Assembly (NCBI RefSeq): GCF_008807375.1
Contig: NZ_CP043311.1
Location: 5,064,001-5,128,000 of the forward strand
From: Pseudomonas lalkuanensis
GTDB lineage: Bacteria; Pseudomonadota; Gammaproteobacteria; Pseudomonadales; Pseudomonadaceae
Length of the DNA: 64,000 nucleotides
Direction: 5' to 3'
Shown one piece after another: positions 1-8,228 of the stretch. A program made the position numbers and the translations under genes. The notes under the pieces were generated by a model. The model did no database searches, was not told the DNA's origin, and saw only the letters and a program-made list of their open reading frames with translations. How positions within the stretch are numbered: the first letter of the stretch is position 1; the number at the start of each line of letters is the position of its first letter.

Positions 1-651
1 CACGCCACCGCCGGAGTACATGATCGGACGCTTGGCGGCCAGCAGCATCTCGGCAGCCTTGCGGATCTGGCCGGAGTGGCCACGGACCGCGGGGCTGTAG
101 GAGCGCAGCTTGACCTTCTTCGGGTAGCTGTATTCGAACTTCTGGGTCGGGTCGCCCATGTCCTTCGGAATGTCGACGACAACCGGGCCGGGGCGGCCGG
201 ACTGGGCGATGTAGAACGCCTTCTTGATCACCTCGGGGATTTCCGAGGGATGCTTGATGATGAAGCTGTGCTTCACGATCGGGCGGGAGATACCGACCAT
301 GTCGGTTTCCTGGAAGGCATCGGTGCCGACCATGTTGCTCGGCACCTGGCCGGACAGGATCACCATCGGGATGGAGTCCATGTAGGCGGTGGCGATGCCG
401 GTGATGGCGTTGGTCGCGCCGGGGCCGGAAGTCACCAGCACCACACCAGGCTTGCCGGTGGCGCGGGCGTAGCCGTCGGCCATGTGGGTAGCAGCCTGCT
501 CATGACGGACCAGGATGTGGGTCACATCGTTTTCTTTGAACAGGGCATCGTAGATGTGCAGGAGGGCACCACCCGGGTACCCATAGATGTACTTAACGCC
601 TTCGTCACGCAGCGAACGGACGACCATTTCAGCGCCAGATAAGAGCTCCAC
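1..651 (-). CDS. ilvI: Acetolactate synthase large subunit (5' part; gene runs off the left edge)
   Basis: The catalytic subunit of acetohydroxyacid synthase joins two pyruvates, or pyruvate and 2-ketobutyrate, in branched-chain amino acid synthesis, using ThDP, FAD and Mg. About 217 N-terminal residues are visible, beginning [11 protein letters not shown]. The ThDP-activating glutamate lies at about residue 51 in the motif [16 protein letters not shown], followed by the [15 protein letters not shown] stretch of the N-terminal ThDP enzyme domain. I chose the GTG at 651 because AGAGGTG lies six bases upstream; an in-frame GTG at 660 would add three residues. The upstream region may carry a leader peptide. 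The C-terminal ThDP-binding half and the regulatory subunit gene would lie outside the window. Confidence 0.96.
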   Translation of the reverse strand, partial: MELLSGAEMVVRSLRDEGVKYIYGYPGGALLHIYDALFKENDVTHILVRHEQAATHMADGYARATGKPGVVLVTSGPGATNAITGIATAYMDSIPMVILSGQVPSNMVGTDAFQETDMVGISRPIVKHSFIIKHPSEIPEVIKKAFYIAQSGRPGPVVVDIPKDMGDPTQKFEYSYPKKVKLRSYSPAVRGHSGQIRKAAEMLLAAKRPIMYSGGGV

Positions 652-1060
652 GTTTTTCACCTCTAGAACGCCAGATAACCGCCCGCGACCGGACGGCCTG
701 AATAGGTTTGCCTGCAATCAGCGCGTGAGCGACTGGTGGTCGCCGACTACGTCAGCTACTGACTGAACAAGCATCGGGTCGGCCCCTGAGAGTTGTTGCG
801 GGGCTTTCCCACCCAGCGCGAGGTAACGCGTTGCGGGTGTTACAGGTCGGCGCGGGTGTGCACCTCATCGACTACTACAGCTTCCGACTTGCGGCCGGCC
901 CACTGGAATAGCGAACCCTGGATTCTTCGGATTAGCACGAGACAAGTCAAGTAATCCGTTGCGGAATCTTGCATGGATTGCTGTGACGCGACGCAGAATC
1001 AGGGTCGACCGCTTTTGGTTATAGTTAACCGAGGATTCACCGCCACTTGAAGGAAACAGC
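652..1060. promoter_or_regulatory. Divergent control region between ilvI and the DUF4124 gene
   Basis: Two overlapping -10-like hexamers sit at 1018-1025: TATAAC reading towards ilvI and TATAGT reading towards the DUF4124 gene, without convincing -35 boxes. A second candidate for ilvI is TTGACT at 950-945 with AAGAAT at 927-922 and a 17-base spacer, but it lies inside the candidate leader ORF. Between the leader ORF stop and ilvI are two hairpin-capable segments, at 810-839 (CACCC/GGGTG with CGCG inside) and 782-804 (GCCCC/GGGGC). Neither is followed by a T run. No other gene is visible here. Confidence 0.3.
840..974 (-). CDS. Candidate 44-residue leader peptide upstream of ilvI
   Basis: An ATG at 974 opens a 44-codon frame ending at TAA 842-840, about 190 bases upstream of ilvI on the same strand. 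It has two clusters of branched-chain residues: Leu-Val-Leu-Ile near residues 12-15, and three consecutive valines near residues 33-35 inside KSEAVVVDEVHTRADL. Some of these use codons that are uncommon in G+C-rich Pseudomonas genes (CTA twice, GTA twice), with CGA and AGA nearby. That pattern resembles attenuation leader peptides of ilv and leu operons. No good Shine-Dalgarno precedes the ATG and no U-tract terminator follows. The product could equally be a chance frame; I infer a regulatory role only from position and composition. Confidence 0.4.
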   Translation of the reverse strand: MQDSATDYLTCLVLIRRIQGSLFQWAGRKSEAVVVDEVHTRADL

Positions 1061-1519
1061 ATGCATCGCATGATTTTCGCCGGCAGCCTGTTGCTGGCAC
1101 TGGCCACGACTGCCATGGCCGGCCAAGTCTACAAATGGGTCGATGCCCAGGGCGTCACCCACTTCGGCGCACAACCGCCGGATGGCCAGGAAGCCACGAG
1201 CGTGAATACCTCCATACCGAAGCCGCGCCCCAGCCTGCCGCTCCTGGACAGCGAAATCGAACAGCAGCAGGCGCAGCAACCAGCGAGCAAGCCGGTAGGC
1301 GACCAGAAGTCCATCGACGAGAAAGTGAAGGCGGAAGTTGCAACCCAGGAAGCGGAACGTCGCAAGTACTGCGACACCATCCGTACCAGCCTGGCACAAC
1401 TGCAGAACAACCCGCGGCTGCGCGCAGAAGTGAACGGGGAAGTGCGTCGCCTGAGTGAAGAAGAGCGGCAATCCCGGATCAAGGATGCCGAAAAGGCGAT
1501 CAGCGAGAACTGCAACTGA
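1061..1519 (+). CDS. DUF4124 domain-containing exported protein
   Basis: This 152-residue protein has an N-terminal signal peptide (about residues 1-20, ending ATTAMAG) and then the DUF4124 signature QVYKWVDAQGVTHFGAQPP, a short beta motif common in small periplasmic Pseudomonas proteins. The rest is charged and probably helical, with Gln/Glu-rich segments from about residue 60 and cysteines at about residues 104 and 151 that might form a disulfide. The start is supported by GAAGGAAAC just upstream. Its function is not known. It converges on the neighbouring minus-strand YqcC gene with only a nine-base gap. Confidence 0.85.
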   Translation: MHRMIFAGSLLLALATTAMAGQVYKWVDAQGVTHFGAQPPDGQEATSVNTSIPKPRPSLPLLDSEIEQQQAQQPASKPVGDQKSIDEKVKAEVATQEAERRKYCDTIRTSLAQLQNNPRLRAEVNGEVRRLSEEERQSRIKDAEKAISENCN

Positions 1520-1528
1520 GGCGTCGCC

Positions 1529-1858
1529 TCAGTTCGCTCCACCTATCAGCCGGTCGAATGCTCCCAGGGCGTCGAGCAGCCGGCCCACTTCGCTGAGTTG
1601 CTCCCGGTAGACCTCCTCCGCCATTGCGCGGATACCTGACGCGTGAGGCAGTTCCAGGTCGTTCTCCAGGATGACCTTCATGCGCGGCAGGAAGATCCAC
1701 TGCAGCCACTGCTCGAATGCCAGGGTGTCTACGCAGAAAGGTGCCTGGCTGGCCAGGGCAGCATCACCGGGCGATACCTCATCCCACCAGCCAAGACTGC
1801 GCAGCTCCTGCTCGATCAGCAGGAGCTGGTCGGCGACGTTGACGCAACGCGGGTCCAT
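1529..1858 (-). CDS. YqcC-like protein (DUF446)
   Basis: A 109-residue soluble protein matching the YqcC/DUF446 family by its WLQWIFLPRMKVILEN core (about residues 49-64) and the early LLLIEQELRSLGWW helix. YqcC proteins are small and all-helical with no firmly established role; in Enterobacteria they lie next to the truC pseudouridine synthase gene, which is not the case here. The ATG shares one base with the TAA of the upstream TPR lipoprotein gene, so the two are probably translationally coupled. Confidence 0.8.
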   Translation of the reverse strand: MDPRCVNVADQLLLIEQELRSLGWWDEVSPGDAALASQAPFCVDTLAFEQWLQWIFLPRMKVILENDLELPHASGIRAMAEEVYREQLSEVGRLLDALGAFDRLIGGAN

Positions 1859-2622
1859 TACAGATTGACCTTGGCTTTTTCACGAGCCAGTGCAGCACCA
1901 GAGGGATCGCCCTGGCGGTCGCGGGAACGCGCGATCAGATCCCACAGGCTGGCCTGCAGGGCCGGACGGCCACTGGAGTAGGTCAGCGCGCGGCGAGCGA
2001 ATTGCTCGGCCTGGGCTGCATCGCCCTGGGCCATACGCACTTCGGCCAGACGATAGAGCACCTGTGGTTCGCGCGGCGCGATGCGCTGAGCACGCTCCAG
2101 GCTCGCTGCCGCACCATTCAGATCACCGCCACCCTGCTGTTGCTGGGCGGTGGTCAGCAGCGCCAGGACCGGACCATCGAGTTGCTCGTCAGCCGCCAGG
2201 CCGCCCGCATTGTTCGGGATGCCGCTCGGAGCGCTAGGTGTCGGCGCGCTGTAGCTGGGAACGCTGTAATTGCTGGAACCATAGCTGGGTGCGCTGGGGG
2301 CTGTGGCAGCCGGACCTCCGGTAATGGGGCCAGGGGTAATCCCGCCGCTGGTGATGCTGCCGCTGATAGGCGCACTGGATGCCGGTGCAGCGATGGGCGC
2401 GCCGGAGCTGGCGCCCGGCACCATCACCACCACGCCGGAATCTTCGGGAATGCTGCGCGGCGCGGCAGGCGCCGGACTATGGCCACCGCGGTTGGAACCG
2501 CCCTGCTCAAGTTCGGACAAGGGCGCGCCGGAATCGACCACGGGAATGGCGCCCCGCTGCGGGGTGGCGCAACCGGCCAGCAGAGCGGCTGCCGCAAGAG
2601 CGGGAATCCAGGCTTTACTCAC
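1858..2622 (-). CDS. TPR-containing outer-membrane lipoprotein
   Basis: The 254-residue product starts with a lipoprotein signal (ALLAGC, lipidated Cys18). A long low-complexity linker rich in Ser, Pro, Gly and Ala follows (about residues 30-145), then TPR-like helices (about residues 147-245) including AAASLERAQRIAPREPQVLYR and the repeat-like AQAEQFARRAL. The linker plus TPR layout suggests an outer-membrane tether reaching into the periplasm to hold a partner. It lies directly downstream of mrcB, with a 16-base gap on the same strand, so a link with PBP1b or cell-wall synthesis is a reasonable guess, in the way LpoB serves PBP1b in E. coli. I see no LpoB or LpoP homology strong enough to claim. 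Confidence 0.8.
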   Translation of the reverse strand: MSKAWIPALAAAALLAGCATPQRGAIPVVDSGAPLSELEQGGSNRGGHSPAPAAPRSIPEDSGVVVMVPGASSGAPIAAPASSAPISGSITSGGITPGPITGGPAATAPSAPSYGSSNYSVPSYSAPTPSAPSGIPNNAGGLAADEQLDGPVLALLTTAQQQQGGGDLNGAAASLERAQRIAPREPQVLYRLAEVRMAQGDAAQAEQFARRALTYSSGRPALQASLWDLIARSRDRQGDPSGAALAREKAKVNL

Positions 2623-2638
2623 GTTTCATCCTCTCGGT

Positions 2639-4957
2639 TCATTGCATCCAACCGCGAACCCAGTCCATCACCGAATCCACGGGGGCTCCCAGGCCGCAAG
2701 GCGCGCCAGGGACGGGTTCGCTGCCACGAATGTAGGGCATCTGGACCGCACCGGGGCAGCTCGGGTCGGATCCCTGGCCACTGTGCGGGTCAATCCATGC
2801 TTGCACCACGTTGTCCGGCATCGGCATGTCCAGCGGCAGAGGGTCAGCCTTGCGCATGAAGCTGGTCCAGACCTGCAGCGCACCGGTTGCCCCGGTCAGC
2901 GGCGTCTTGCCGTTATCATCGCGCCCCAGCCAGACCACCGCCAGCAGATCCTGGCTGAAGCCGGCAAACCAGCTGTCCCGCGAATCGTTGGTGGTACCGG
3001 TCTTGCCCGCCAGGGTCAGGGACGAGGGCAACTGACTGTACACCGACCGCGCAGTACCTTCGCGCATCACTCGCTGCATCGCGTTCTGCACCAGGTAGAT
3101 GGAGCCCGGATCGAAGCGTTGCTGGATCTGGAACGGGTAGCGCTTGAGCGGTTCACCCTCGGCAGTCAGCACACTTCGAATTGCCCGCAGCGGTGTGTTG
3201 AATCCGCCGTTGGCCAGGGTCTGGTACATGGTCGCCACTTCCATCGGGCTCAGCGCGCCGGCGCCCAGGAGCATCGAGGGATAAGCCGGCCACTCGCGGG
3301 AAACACCCAGTCTCTCAAGGGTTTTGAGCACATTGGGCACGCCCAGTTCCAGACCGAGCTTGGCAGTCGACAGGTTGTAGGAATTCGCCAGTCCCTGGTA
3401 CAGGTAAATGGTGCCGTGGGCGCGGCGATCGTAGTTCTGCGGACGCCATACCTGGCCGTCCTGCCCTTTCACCGAGAAGGGTTCGTCTGCGACCCAACTG
3501 GTCAGGGTGTACTGGCTCGGGCGTTCCAGGGCGGTGAGGTAGACGGCCGGTTTGATCAGCGAACCGATGGGGCGAACGGCATCCACCGCACGGTTGAAGC
3601 CGGCGAAGCGCGGCTGGCGGCTGCCGATCAGCGCCTGGATTTCGCCGGTTTCAGGGTTGCTCACGACCATGGCGGACTCCACCTGATCGACACCCTTGCG
3701 CCCTTCCAGGCGTTTCAGGGTCTCGTTCAGCGAAGTTTCTGCCTTGGACTGCAGGATCGGATCGAAACTGGTGAAGATCCGCAGGCCTTCCTCGGTCAGG
3801 TCTTCTTCGCGGTAGTCCTCGCGCAACTGGCGCTTCACCAGATCGAGGAAGGCCGGGTAGGAACTGTCCGCCAGACTGCCGCGCTTGCTCACGCCGAGGG
3901 GCTTCGCCTTGGCTGCGACCGCTTCGGCAGGCGTGATCACGCTCTGCTCGGCGAGCAGATCGATCACCAGGTTGCGGCGTTCCAGCGCACGCTCCGGGAA
4001 TCGACGCGGGTTGTAGTAGGAAGGCCCCTTGACCATGCCTACCAGCAACGCAATCTGCTCCACCTTCAATTCGGCCAGGGGCTGACCGAAGAAGTACTGG
4101 CTGGCAAGGCCGAAGCCGTGAATGGCGCGCTGGCCGTCCTGACCGAGGAACACCTCGTTGAGGTACGCCTCGAGGATTTCACGCTTGTCGTAATGCAGCT
4201 CCAGCAGCACGGCCATCATGGCTTCGGTGGCCTTGCGGGAGATGCTGCGCTCGCTGGTCAGGTAGAAGTTCTTCACCAGCTGCTGGGTCAGGGTACTGCC
4301 GCCCTGGCGCAGTTCACCGGCGGTGGCGTTGACCCAGAACGCTCGGGCGATGGACTTGATGGACACACCGTGGTGATTGAAGAACTCGCGGTCTTCAGTC
4401 GCCACCAGGGTTTCCACCAGGTAGGCCGGCACCTGATCCAGCTTGATCAGCACACGGTCTTCATGATGGGCGGGATAGAGACCACCGATCAGCAGCGGTT
4501 CGAGGCGCGCGACCGCCAGGTCCGCGCCACTGGCCTGGTTCAGGCCGGCAACGAAGTCACCGGAGAAACGCACGCGCACACGCTGGGCCGGCTCGGCGCC
4601 CTCATAGAACTGGAAGCCACGGGTATTCAGCTCGACGGTACTGCCCGACACCGAAGCGGCGCCCGGACCGTTGGACAGGCTTTCACGGCGATAGCCCAGG
4701 GCGTCCAGCTCCTTCAGGAAGTCGTCCTTGGACAGTTTCAGGCCGACGAACAGCTCCAACGGACGCGCGTAGACCTTGGCCGGCACCGTCCAGCGCTTGC
4801 CGGAGAATTTCTCCTGCACCACGGCGTCGAGATAGATGGCGAAACCGGCCAGAATCACCAGGCCTACCAGGCCCAGTTTGAAAGCCCAGCCCAACCATGG
4901 GCGAAGGCTGCTGGAACGGCGTTTTGAGCGGGATTTGGGAGAGCGGGGACGTGTCAT
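2639..4957 (-). CDS. mrcB: Bifunctional penicillin-binding protein 1B
   Basis: This 772-residue class A PBP polymerises lipid II (GT51) and cross-links peptides (transpeptidase) in the periplasm. A basic cytoplasmic tail of about 20 residues precedes one membrane segment (about residues 24-47). A UB2H-like region follows (about 55-150), then the glycosyltransferase motif TEDREFFNHHG with catalytic Glu at about 188 and GGSTLTQQLVKN. The transpeptidase has SxxK at Ser466 (GSLIKP) and KTGTT near residue 650. Its length suits PBP1b (ponB of Pseudomonas). A near-consensus TATAAT lies only eight bases before the ATG, so the message may be almost leaderless. Confidence 0.97.
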   Translation of the reverse strand: MTRPRSPKSRSKRRSSSLRPWLGWAFKLGLVGLVILAGFAIYLDAVVQEKFSGKRWTVPAKVYARPLELFVGLKLSKDDFLKELDALGYRRESLSNGPGAASVSGSTVELNTRGFQFYEGAEPAQRVRVRFSGDFVAGLNQASGADLAVARLEPLLIGGLYPAHHEDRVLIKLDQVPAYLVETLVATEDREFFNHHGVSIKSIARAFWVNATAGELRQGGSTLTQQLVKNFYLTSERSISRKATEAMMAVLLELHYDKREILEAYLNEVFLGQDGQRAIHGFGLASQYFFGQPLAELKVEQIALLVGMVKGPSYYNPRRFPERALERRNLVIDLLAEQSVITPAEAVAAKAKPLGVSKRGSLADSSYPAFLDLVKRQLREDYREEDLTEEGLRIFTSFDPILQSKAETSLNETLKRLEGRKGVDQVESAMVVSNPETGEIQALIGSRQPRFAGFNRAVDAVRPIGSLIKPAVYLTALERPSQYTLTSWVADEPFSVKGQDGQVWRPQNYDRRAHGTIYLYQGLANSYNLSTAKLGLELGVPNVLKTLERLGVSREWPAYPSMLLGAGALSPMEVATMYQTLANGGFNTPLRAIRSVLTAEGEPLKRYPFQIQQRFDPGSIYLVQNAMQRVMREGTARSVYSQLPSSLTLAGKTGTTNDSRDSWFAGFSQDLLAVVWLGRDDNGKTPLTGATGALQVWTSFMRKADPLPLDMPMPDNVVQAWIDPHSGQGSDPSCPGAVQMPYIRGSEPVPGAPCGLGAPVDSVMDWVRGWMQ

Positions 4958-4965
4958 GGCGGCGC

Positions 4966-4971
4966 ATTATA
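4966..4971 (-). promoter_or_regulatory. Near-perfect -10 box abutting the mrcB start codon
   Basis: Reading on the minus strand, TATAAT is followed by GCGCCGCC and then the mrcB ATG at 4957. Transcription normally begins about seven bases after a -10 box, which puts the first base at or next to the ATG and leaves no room for a Shine-Dalgarno. The -35 region is poor (CTGTTG at a 17-base spacing). Either mrcB has a leaderless mRNA from this promoter, or the box is coincidental. Confidence 0.35.
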
Positions 4972-5072
4972 CGCACTTTATCCACAGCCAACAGACACGC
5001 CCTGACGGTTTGCAGGGCGCCGCACAGAGGCGATAATGCCGGGCTTACACAGCTACCGAACAAGGAACGCCC

Positions 5073-6632
5073 GTGAGCCAGTCCCTGATAGCCGCCCTGC
5101 AGAATCCCGCCCTCTACCCCCATGCGGTGGAAGGGTTCCAGGTGATCGAGACGCACATCTCCTGGGTGCTGCTGACCGGCAGCTACGTATATAAGGTGAA
5201 GAAGCCCGTGAACTTCGGCTTCCTCGATTTCACCAATCTGGAAGACCGCAGGCATTTCTGCGAAGAGGAACTACGCCTCAACCAGCGCCTGACCCGCGAC
5301 CTCTACCTGGAAGTCCTGCCGATCACCGGCAGCGTCGAGGCCCCACAGATCGGCGGCGAAGGCCCGGCCATCGAGTACGTGCTGAAGATGCGCCAGTTTC
5401 CCCAGGAGAACCTGCTCAGCGCCATGCAGGCCCGCGGCGAGCTGACCCCGGCGCATATCGACGCCCTCGCCGGGCAGATCGCCAGCTTCCATCTGGCCGC
5501 CCCGAAAGTGGCCGTCGAGCACCCTCTGGGTACCCCTGATGCGGTGATGATGCCGGTCCGCCAGAACTTCGAGCAGATCCGCCCGCTGCTGAGCGACAAA
5601 GCCGACCTGCAACAACTGGACGCCCTGGAAGCCTGGGCCGTGAGCAGCCACGAACGCCTCAAGCCGCTGCTGGCGCGACGCAAGCAGGAAGGCTTCATCC
5701 GTGAATGCCACGGTGACATCCACCTGGGCAACGCCACGCTGATCGACGGCGAGGTCGTGATCTTCGACTGCATAGAATTCAACGAGCCCTTCCGCTTCAC
5801 CGACGTCTACGCCGATACCGCCTTCATCGCCATGGACCTGGAAGATCGCGGCCTCAAGTCCCTCTCCCGCCGCCTGGTCAGCCAGTACCTGGAGTACACC
5901 GGCGACTATGAGGGCCTGGAGCTGCTCAACTTCTACAAGGCCTATCGCGCCCTGGTCCGCGCCAAGATCGCGCTGTTCAGCCTGGCCCACCAGCCCGACG
6001 CGGTACAGAAGGCCGCCACGCTTCGCCAGTACCGCAACTACGCCGGGCTGGCGGAAAGCTACAGCGCCATCCCCTCGCCGTTCCTGGCCATTACCAGCGG
6101 CGTATCCGCCTCGGGCAAGAGCCATGTGGCGCTGCGCCTGGTGGAGGCCCTCGGCGCCATCCGCCTGCGCTCGGACGTCGAACGCAAGCGCCTGTTCGGC
6201 GAACAGCAGCAGGGCAAGGAGGGCCTGCAGAGCGGCATCTATAGCACCGATGCCAGTTCCGCCACTTACGAGCACCTGAACCAGCTGGCGCGTATTGCCC
6301 TGCACGCCGGCTTCCCCGTGGTCATCGACGCTACCTTCCTCAAGCAGGACCAGCGCACGGCCGCACGCAAGGTCGCCGAGGAGACCGGTACGCCGTTCCT
6401 GATCCTCGACTGCCACGCACCGGAAGCGGTGATTGAGTCCTGGCTGGCCCAACGCCAGGCCGAAGGCAGCGATCCGTCCGACGCCACCATGGAAGTGGTA
6501 CGCGCGCAGCTGGCCAGCCGCGAACCCCTGGATGCGAACGAGCAGGCGCAAAGCAAACGCATCGATACCGATCAGGCCGCCAGCCTCGACGGCCTTGTGG
6601 AGCTCATCCGCCAGCATCTGCCGGGCGTCTGA
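5073..6632 (+). CDS. Fused phosphotransferase-like and P-loop ATPase protein
   Basis: The 519-residue protein joins an APH/choline-kinase-like domain (about residues 20-320) to an AAA/zeta-like P-loop kinase domain (about 330-515). The first has the HGDIHLGN catalytic loop at about residue 213 and a metal-binding IFDCIEFNEPFR segment. The second has a Walker A GVSASGKS at about 343 and a downstream VVIDATFLKQDQR strand. This architecture is a recognised conserved family with unknown substrate; despite the APH fold, nothing shows it confers aminoglycoside resistance. The start is GTG at 5073, with AAGGAA upstream and a possible -10 GATAAT near 5032. It is divergent from mrcB. Confidence 0.85.
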   Translation: MSQSLIAALQNPALYPHAVEGFQVIETHISWVLLTGSYVYKVKKPVNFGFLDFTNLEDRRHFCEEELRLNQRLTRDLYLEVLPITGSVEAPQIGGEGPAIEYVLKMRQFPQENLLSAMQARGELTPAHIDALAGQIASFHLAAPKVAVEHPLGTPDAVMMPVRQNFEQIRPLLSDKADLQQLDALEAWAVSSHERLKPLLARRKQEGFIRECHGDIHLGNATLIDGEVVIFDCIEFNEPFRFTDVYADTAFIAMDLEDRGLKSLSRRLVSQYLEYTGDYEGLELLNFYKAYRALVRAKIALFSLAHQPDAVQKAATLRQYRNYAGLAESYSAIPSPFLAITSGVSASGKSHVALRLVEALGAIRLRSDVERKRLFGEQQQGKEGLQSGIYSTDASSATYEHLNQLARIALHAGFPVVIDATFLKQDQRTAARKVAEETGTPFLILDCHAPEAVIESWLAQRQAEGSDPSDATMEVVRAQLASREPLDANEQAQSKRIDTDQAASLDGLVELIRQHLPGV

Positions 6633-6914
6633 CCCTCCCGCACCGCGCCGGGCAACATCCGGCGCGGCTTCTATACTGCCGGCTGAGTCGCCTTCGCCGT
6701 GCAGCAGGCTCTTCTCCAACGATTGCCGACTTCCCGCCGGTCATTGGCACCGCAGCCCGAAAGAAGCGACCCGCCCTATCGTCAGCAGTGATCGTTATCC
6801 GTGCAGGAAGCGCACGAGGATTGAGCGATAGCACAAGGCCAGGCATCACGAATGGCCGCTACACTTATCCACAGCCCTGCCCCTCTCGCGCCCAATCCAT
6901 CGCAAGGAGGCTCG

Positions 6915-7187
6915 ATGAACGACGAACTGCAACACATGAAGAACCTGGGCAAGACTTCAGCACAGTGGCTGCACGCCGTCGGCATCCACAGTGCCTCCGA
7001 CTTGCGCCGCCTCGGTGCGGTCGGCGCCTACAAGGCTGTTCGGGCAAGGGGGTTCAGGGCCTCGAAAGTGCTGCTCTACGCTATCGAGGGGGCCCTTCTG
7101 GACATTCACTGGAATGACCTGCCCCCCGGCCACAAGGCAGAGCTGAACCACCAACTGGACACTCCAGGCGCCAACAACAAGAGCTAG
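6915..7187 (+). CDS. TfoX/Sxy C-terminal domain protein
   Basis: A 90-residue protein matching the C-terminal half of TfoX/Sxy: MKNLGKTSAQWLHAVGIHSASDLRRLG followed by AYKAVRARG and a short helical end. This half alone is a helix-hairpin-helix-like module; the N-terminal half that accompanies it in the H. influenzae competence activator is missing, as in many Pseudomonas homologues. The ATG at 6915 is set by an excellent AAGGAGG four bases upstream. The 282 bases before it hold an inverted repeat just after the preceding gene (GCGCCGG/CCGGCGC near 6644-6665) but no obvious further gene. A direct role in competence is not implied. Confidence 0.8.
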   Translation: MNDELQHMKNLGKTSAQWLHAVGIHSASDLRRLGAVGAYKAVRARGFRASKVLLYAIEGALLDIHWNDLPPGHKAELNHQLDTPGANNKS

Positions 7188-7292
7188 CTCACAACCTCCG
7201 CCAAGAGAGATTTACGAGCCAGGCGAAGCTCCCTATTGTTTCAGGGACCTTCGTGTGCGACGCCATTCCAGTCAGTTCAAGGAATTTCTGCC

Positions 7293-8093
7293 ATGTACCT
7301 ACTCGGGGAGCAACCGGCCTACGCCGACCAGCTGATCAACAGACTGCAGAGCATCCCCGGGCAGTTGCTCGACGGGCTGGAACCGAGCGGCCCCGCGCTG
7401 CGGCTGGAGCAGGTCGAGGACCTGGCGCCGATGCTGCCGGGAAACCAGTTGTTCCTGATCGAGAATGGCCTGATCCACGCCATCGTCGACGAACGCCCCC
7501 TCTTCTACCTGCAAGAAGGCGACCTGATCGGGCTGCGTCAGGGCATTGACCTGCCCTCCTGCCGCTACAGCAGCGACGAACCCATCAGCCTGCTTCCGTT
7601 CAGCCGCACTGAAGTGTTCAAGCACATCTATGGCCACGAGAAACGCCAGGAGCTGTTCATCCAGTACCTGGTAGGCCATACCGCCCTGCTATCGGATGCC
7701 GTGGCCCGACTGAAACAGCCTGACGTTCGCCCCTCCACCGGCTTCCAGCACTTCTCCGCCGGCGAAGAACTGATTCACCAGGGCGACGAAGCCGACCACG
7801 TGTTCATCATCATCGAAGGCCACGCCGAGGCTTACGTCGATGGGCAGAAGGTGGGCGACGTGCAGAAGGACGAAATCTTCGGCGCCATGGCCGTGTTCAC
7901 CCGTGAGCGGCGCAGCGCCACGGTGGTGGCCAGCGAGGCCTGCACCGTGATGGTGATCCCCAAGGAGCAGTTCCTCAGCCTGATGCAGAGCAACCCGCGC
8001 ATCGCCCACAGCCTCATCGAAAGCATGGCGCGCCGCATCGATCTGCTGAACAAGGAAGTCACCCAGTTGCGCCTGTCGCCCGAACGGGCCTGA
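7293..8093 (+). CDS. cbpA: Cyclic nucleotide-binding protein
   Basis: The 266-residue product has an N-terminal region of about 140 residues resembling a degenerate cNMP-like fold, and a clear C-terminal cyclic-nucleotide-binding domain (about 150-245) with the glycine signature GDEADHVFIIIEGHAEAYVDG and FGAMAVFTRERRSATVVA, which spans the phosphate-binding cassette. No DNA-binding helix-turn-helix is visible, so it is not a Crp-type activator. By sequence and position (just before prrF and phu) it corresponds to P. aeruginosa CbpA, a cAMP/Vfr-linked protein reported at the flagellated pole. I prefer ATG 7293, with AAGGAAT upstream, over an upstream in-frame start at 7236. A strong terminator follows. 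Confidence 0.88.
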   Translation: MYLLGEQPAYADQLINRLQSIPGQLLDGLEPSGPALRLEQVEDLAPMLPGNQLFLIENGLIHAIVDERPLFYLQEGDLIGLRQGIDLPSCRYSSDEPISLLPFSRTEVFKHIYGHEKRQELFIQYLVGHTALLSDAVARLKQPDVRPSTGFQHFSAGEELIHQGDEADHVFIIIEGHAEAYVDGQKVGDVQKDEIFGAMAVFTRERRSATVVASEACTVMVIPKEQFLSLMQSNPRIAHSLIESMARRIDLLNKEVTQLRLSPERA

Positions 8094-8115
8094 CCGCAGC
8101 ATCAAACCCGATAAA

Positions 8116-8147
8116 GAAACCCCCGGCACAAAGCCGGGGGTTTCTGC
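8116..8147 (+). terminator. Rho-independent terminator of cbpA
   Basis: A 12-base-pair stem (GAAACCCCCGGC / GCCGGGGGTTTC) with a five-base loop starts 23 bases after the cbpA stop and runs into a T-rich tract. It insulates prrF from cbpA read-through. Confidence 0.85.
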
Positions 8148-8194
8148 TTTCAGGCATCGCGCAACAGGGCGTGAAGAAATCTCCGAATCTGCGC

Positions 8195-8226
8195 TTGACT
8201 CGAAAATGAGAATTGTTATTATTCTC
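8195..8226 (+). promoter_or_regulatory. prrF promoter with overlapping Fur box
   Basis: The -35 is TTGACT (8195-8200), the spacer is 16 bases, and the -10 is TATTAT (8217-8222). The imperfect dyad GAGAATTGTTATTATTCTC (8208-8226) matches a Fur box and covers the -10, so Fe-Fur would block RNA polymerase directly. The predicted first base, about 8229, fits the known PrrF 5' end. Confidence 0.88.
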
Positions 8227-8228
8227 GC

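Noticed and set aside
780..842. Classical attenuator terminator before ilvI
   Set aside because: Stems can be drawn at 782-804 and 810-839 but neither is followed by a T run, so intrinsic termination is not supported.
865..1116. 83-codon minus-strand frame overlapping the ilvI leader region
   Set aside because: It starts inside the DUF4124 gene and has no branched-chain clustering. The 44-codon frame in another phase is the better candidate.
2303..4927. 874-codon plus-strand open frame opposite mrcB
   Set aside because: mrcB is complete with all catalytic motifs on the minus strand. The plus frame is a G+C-rich codon shadow with no recognisable domain.
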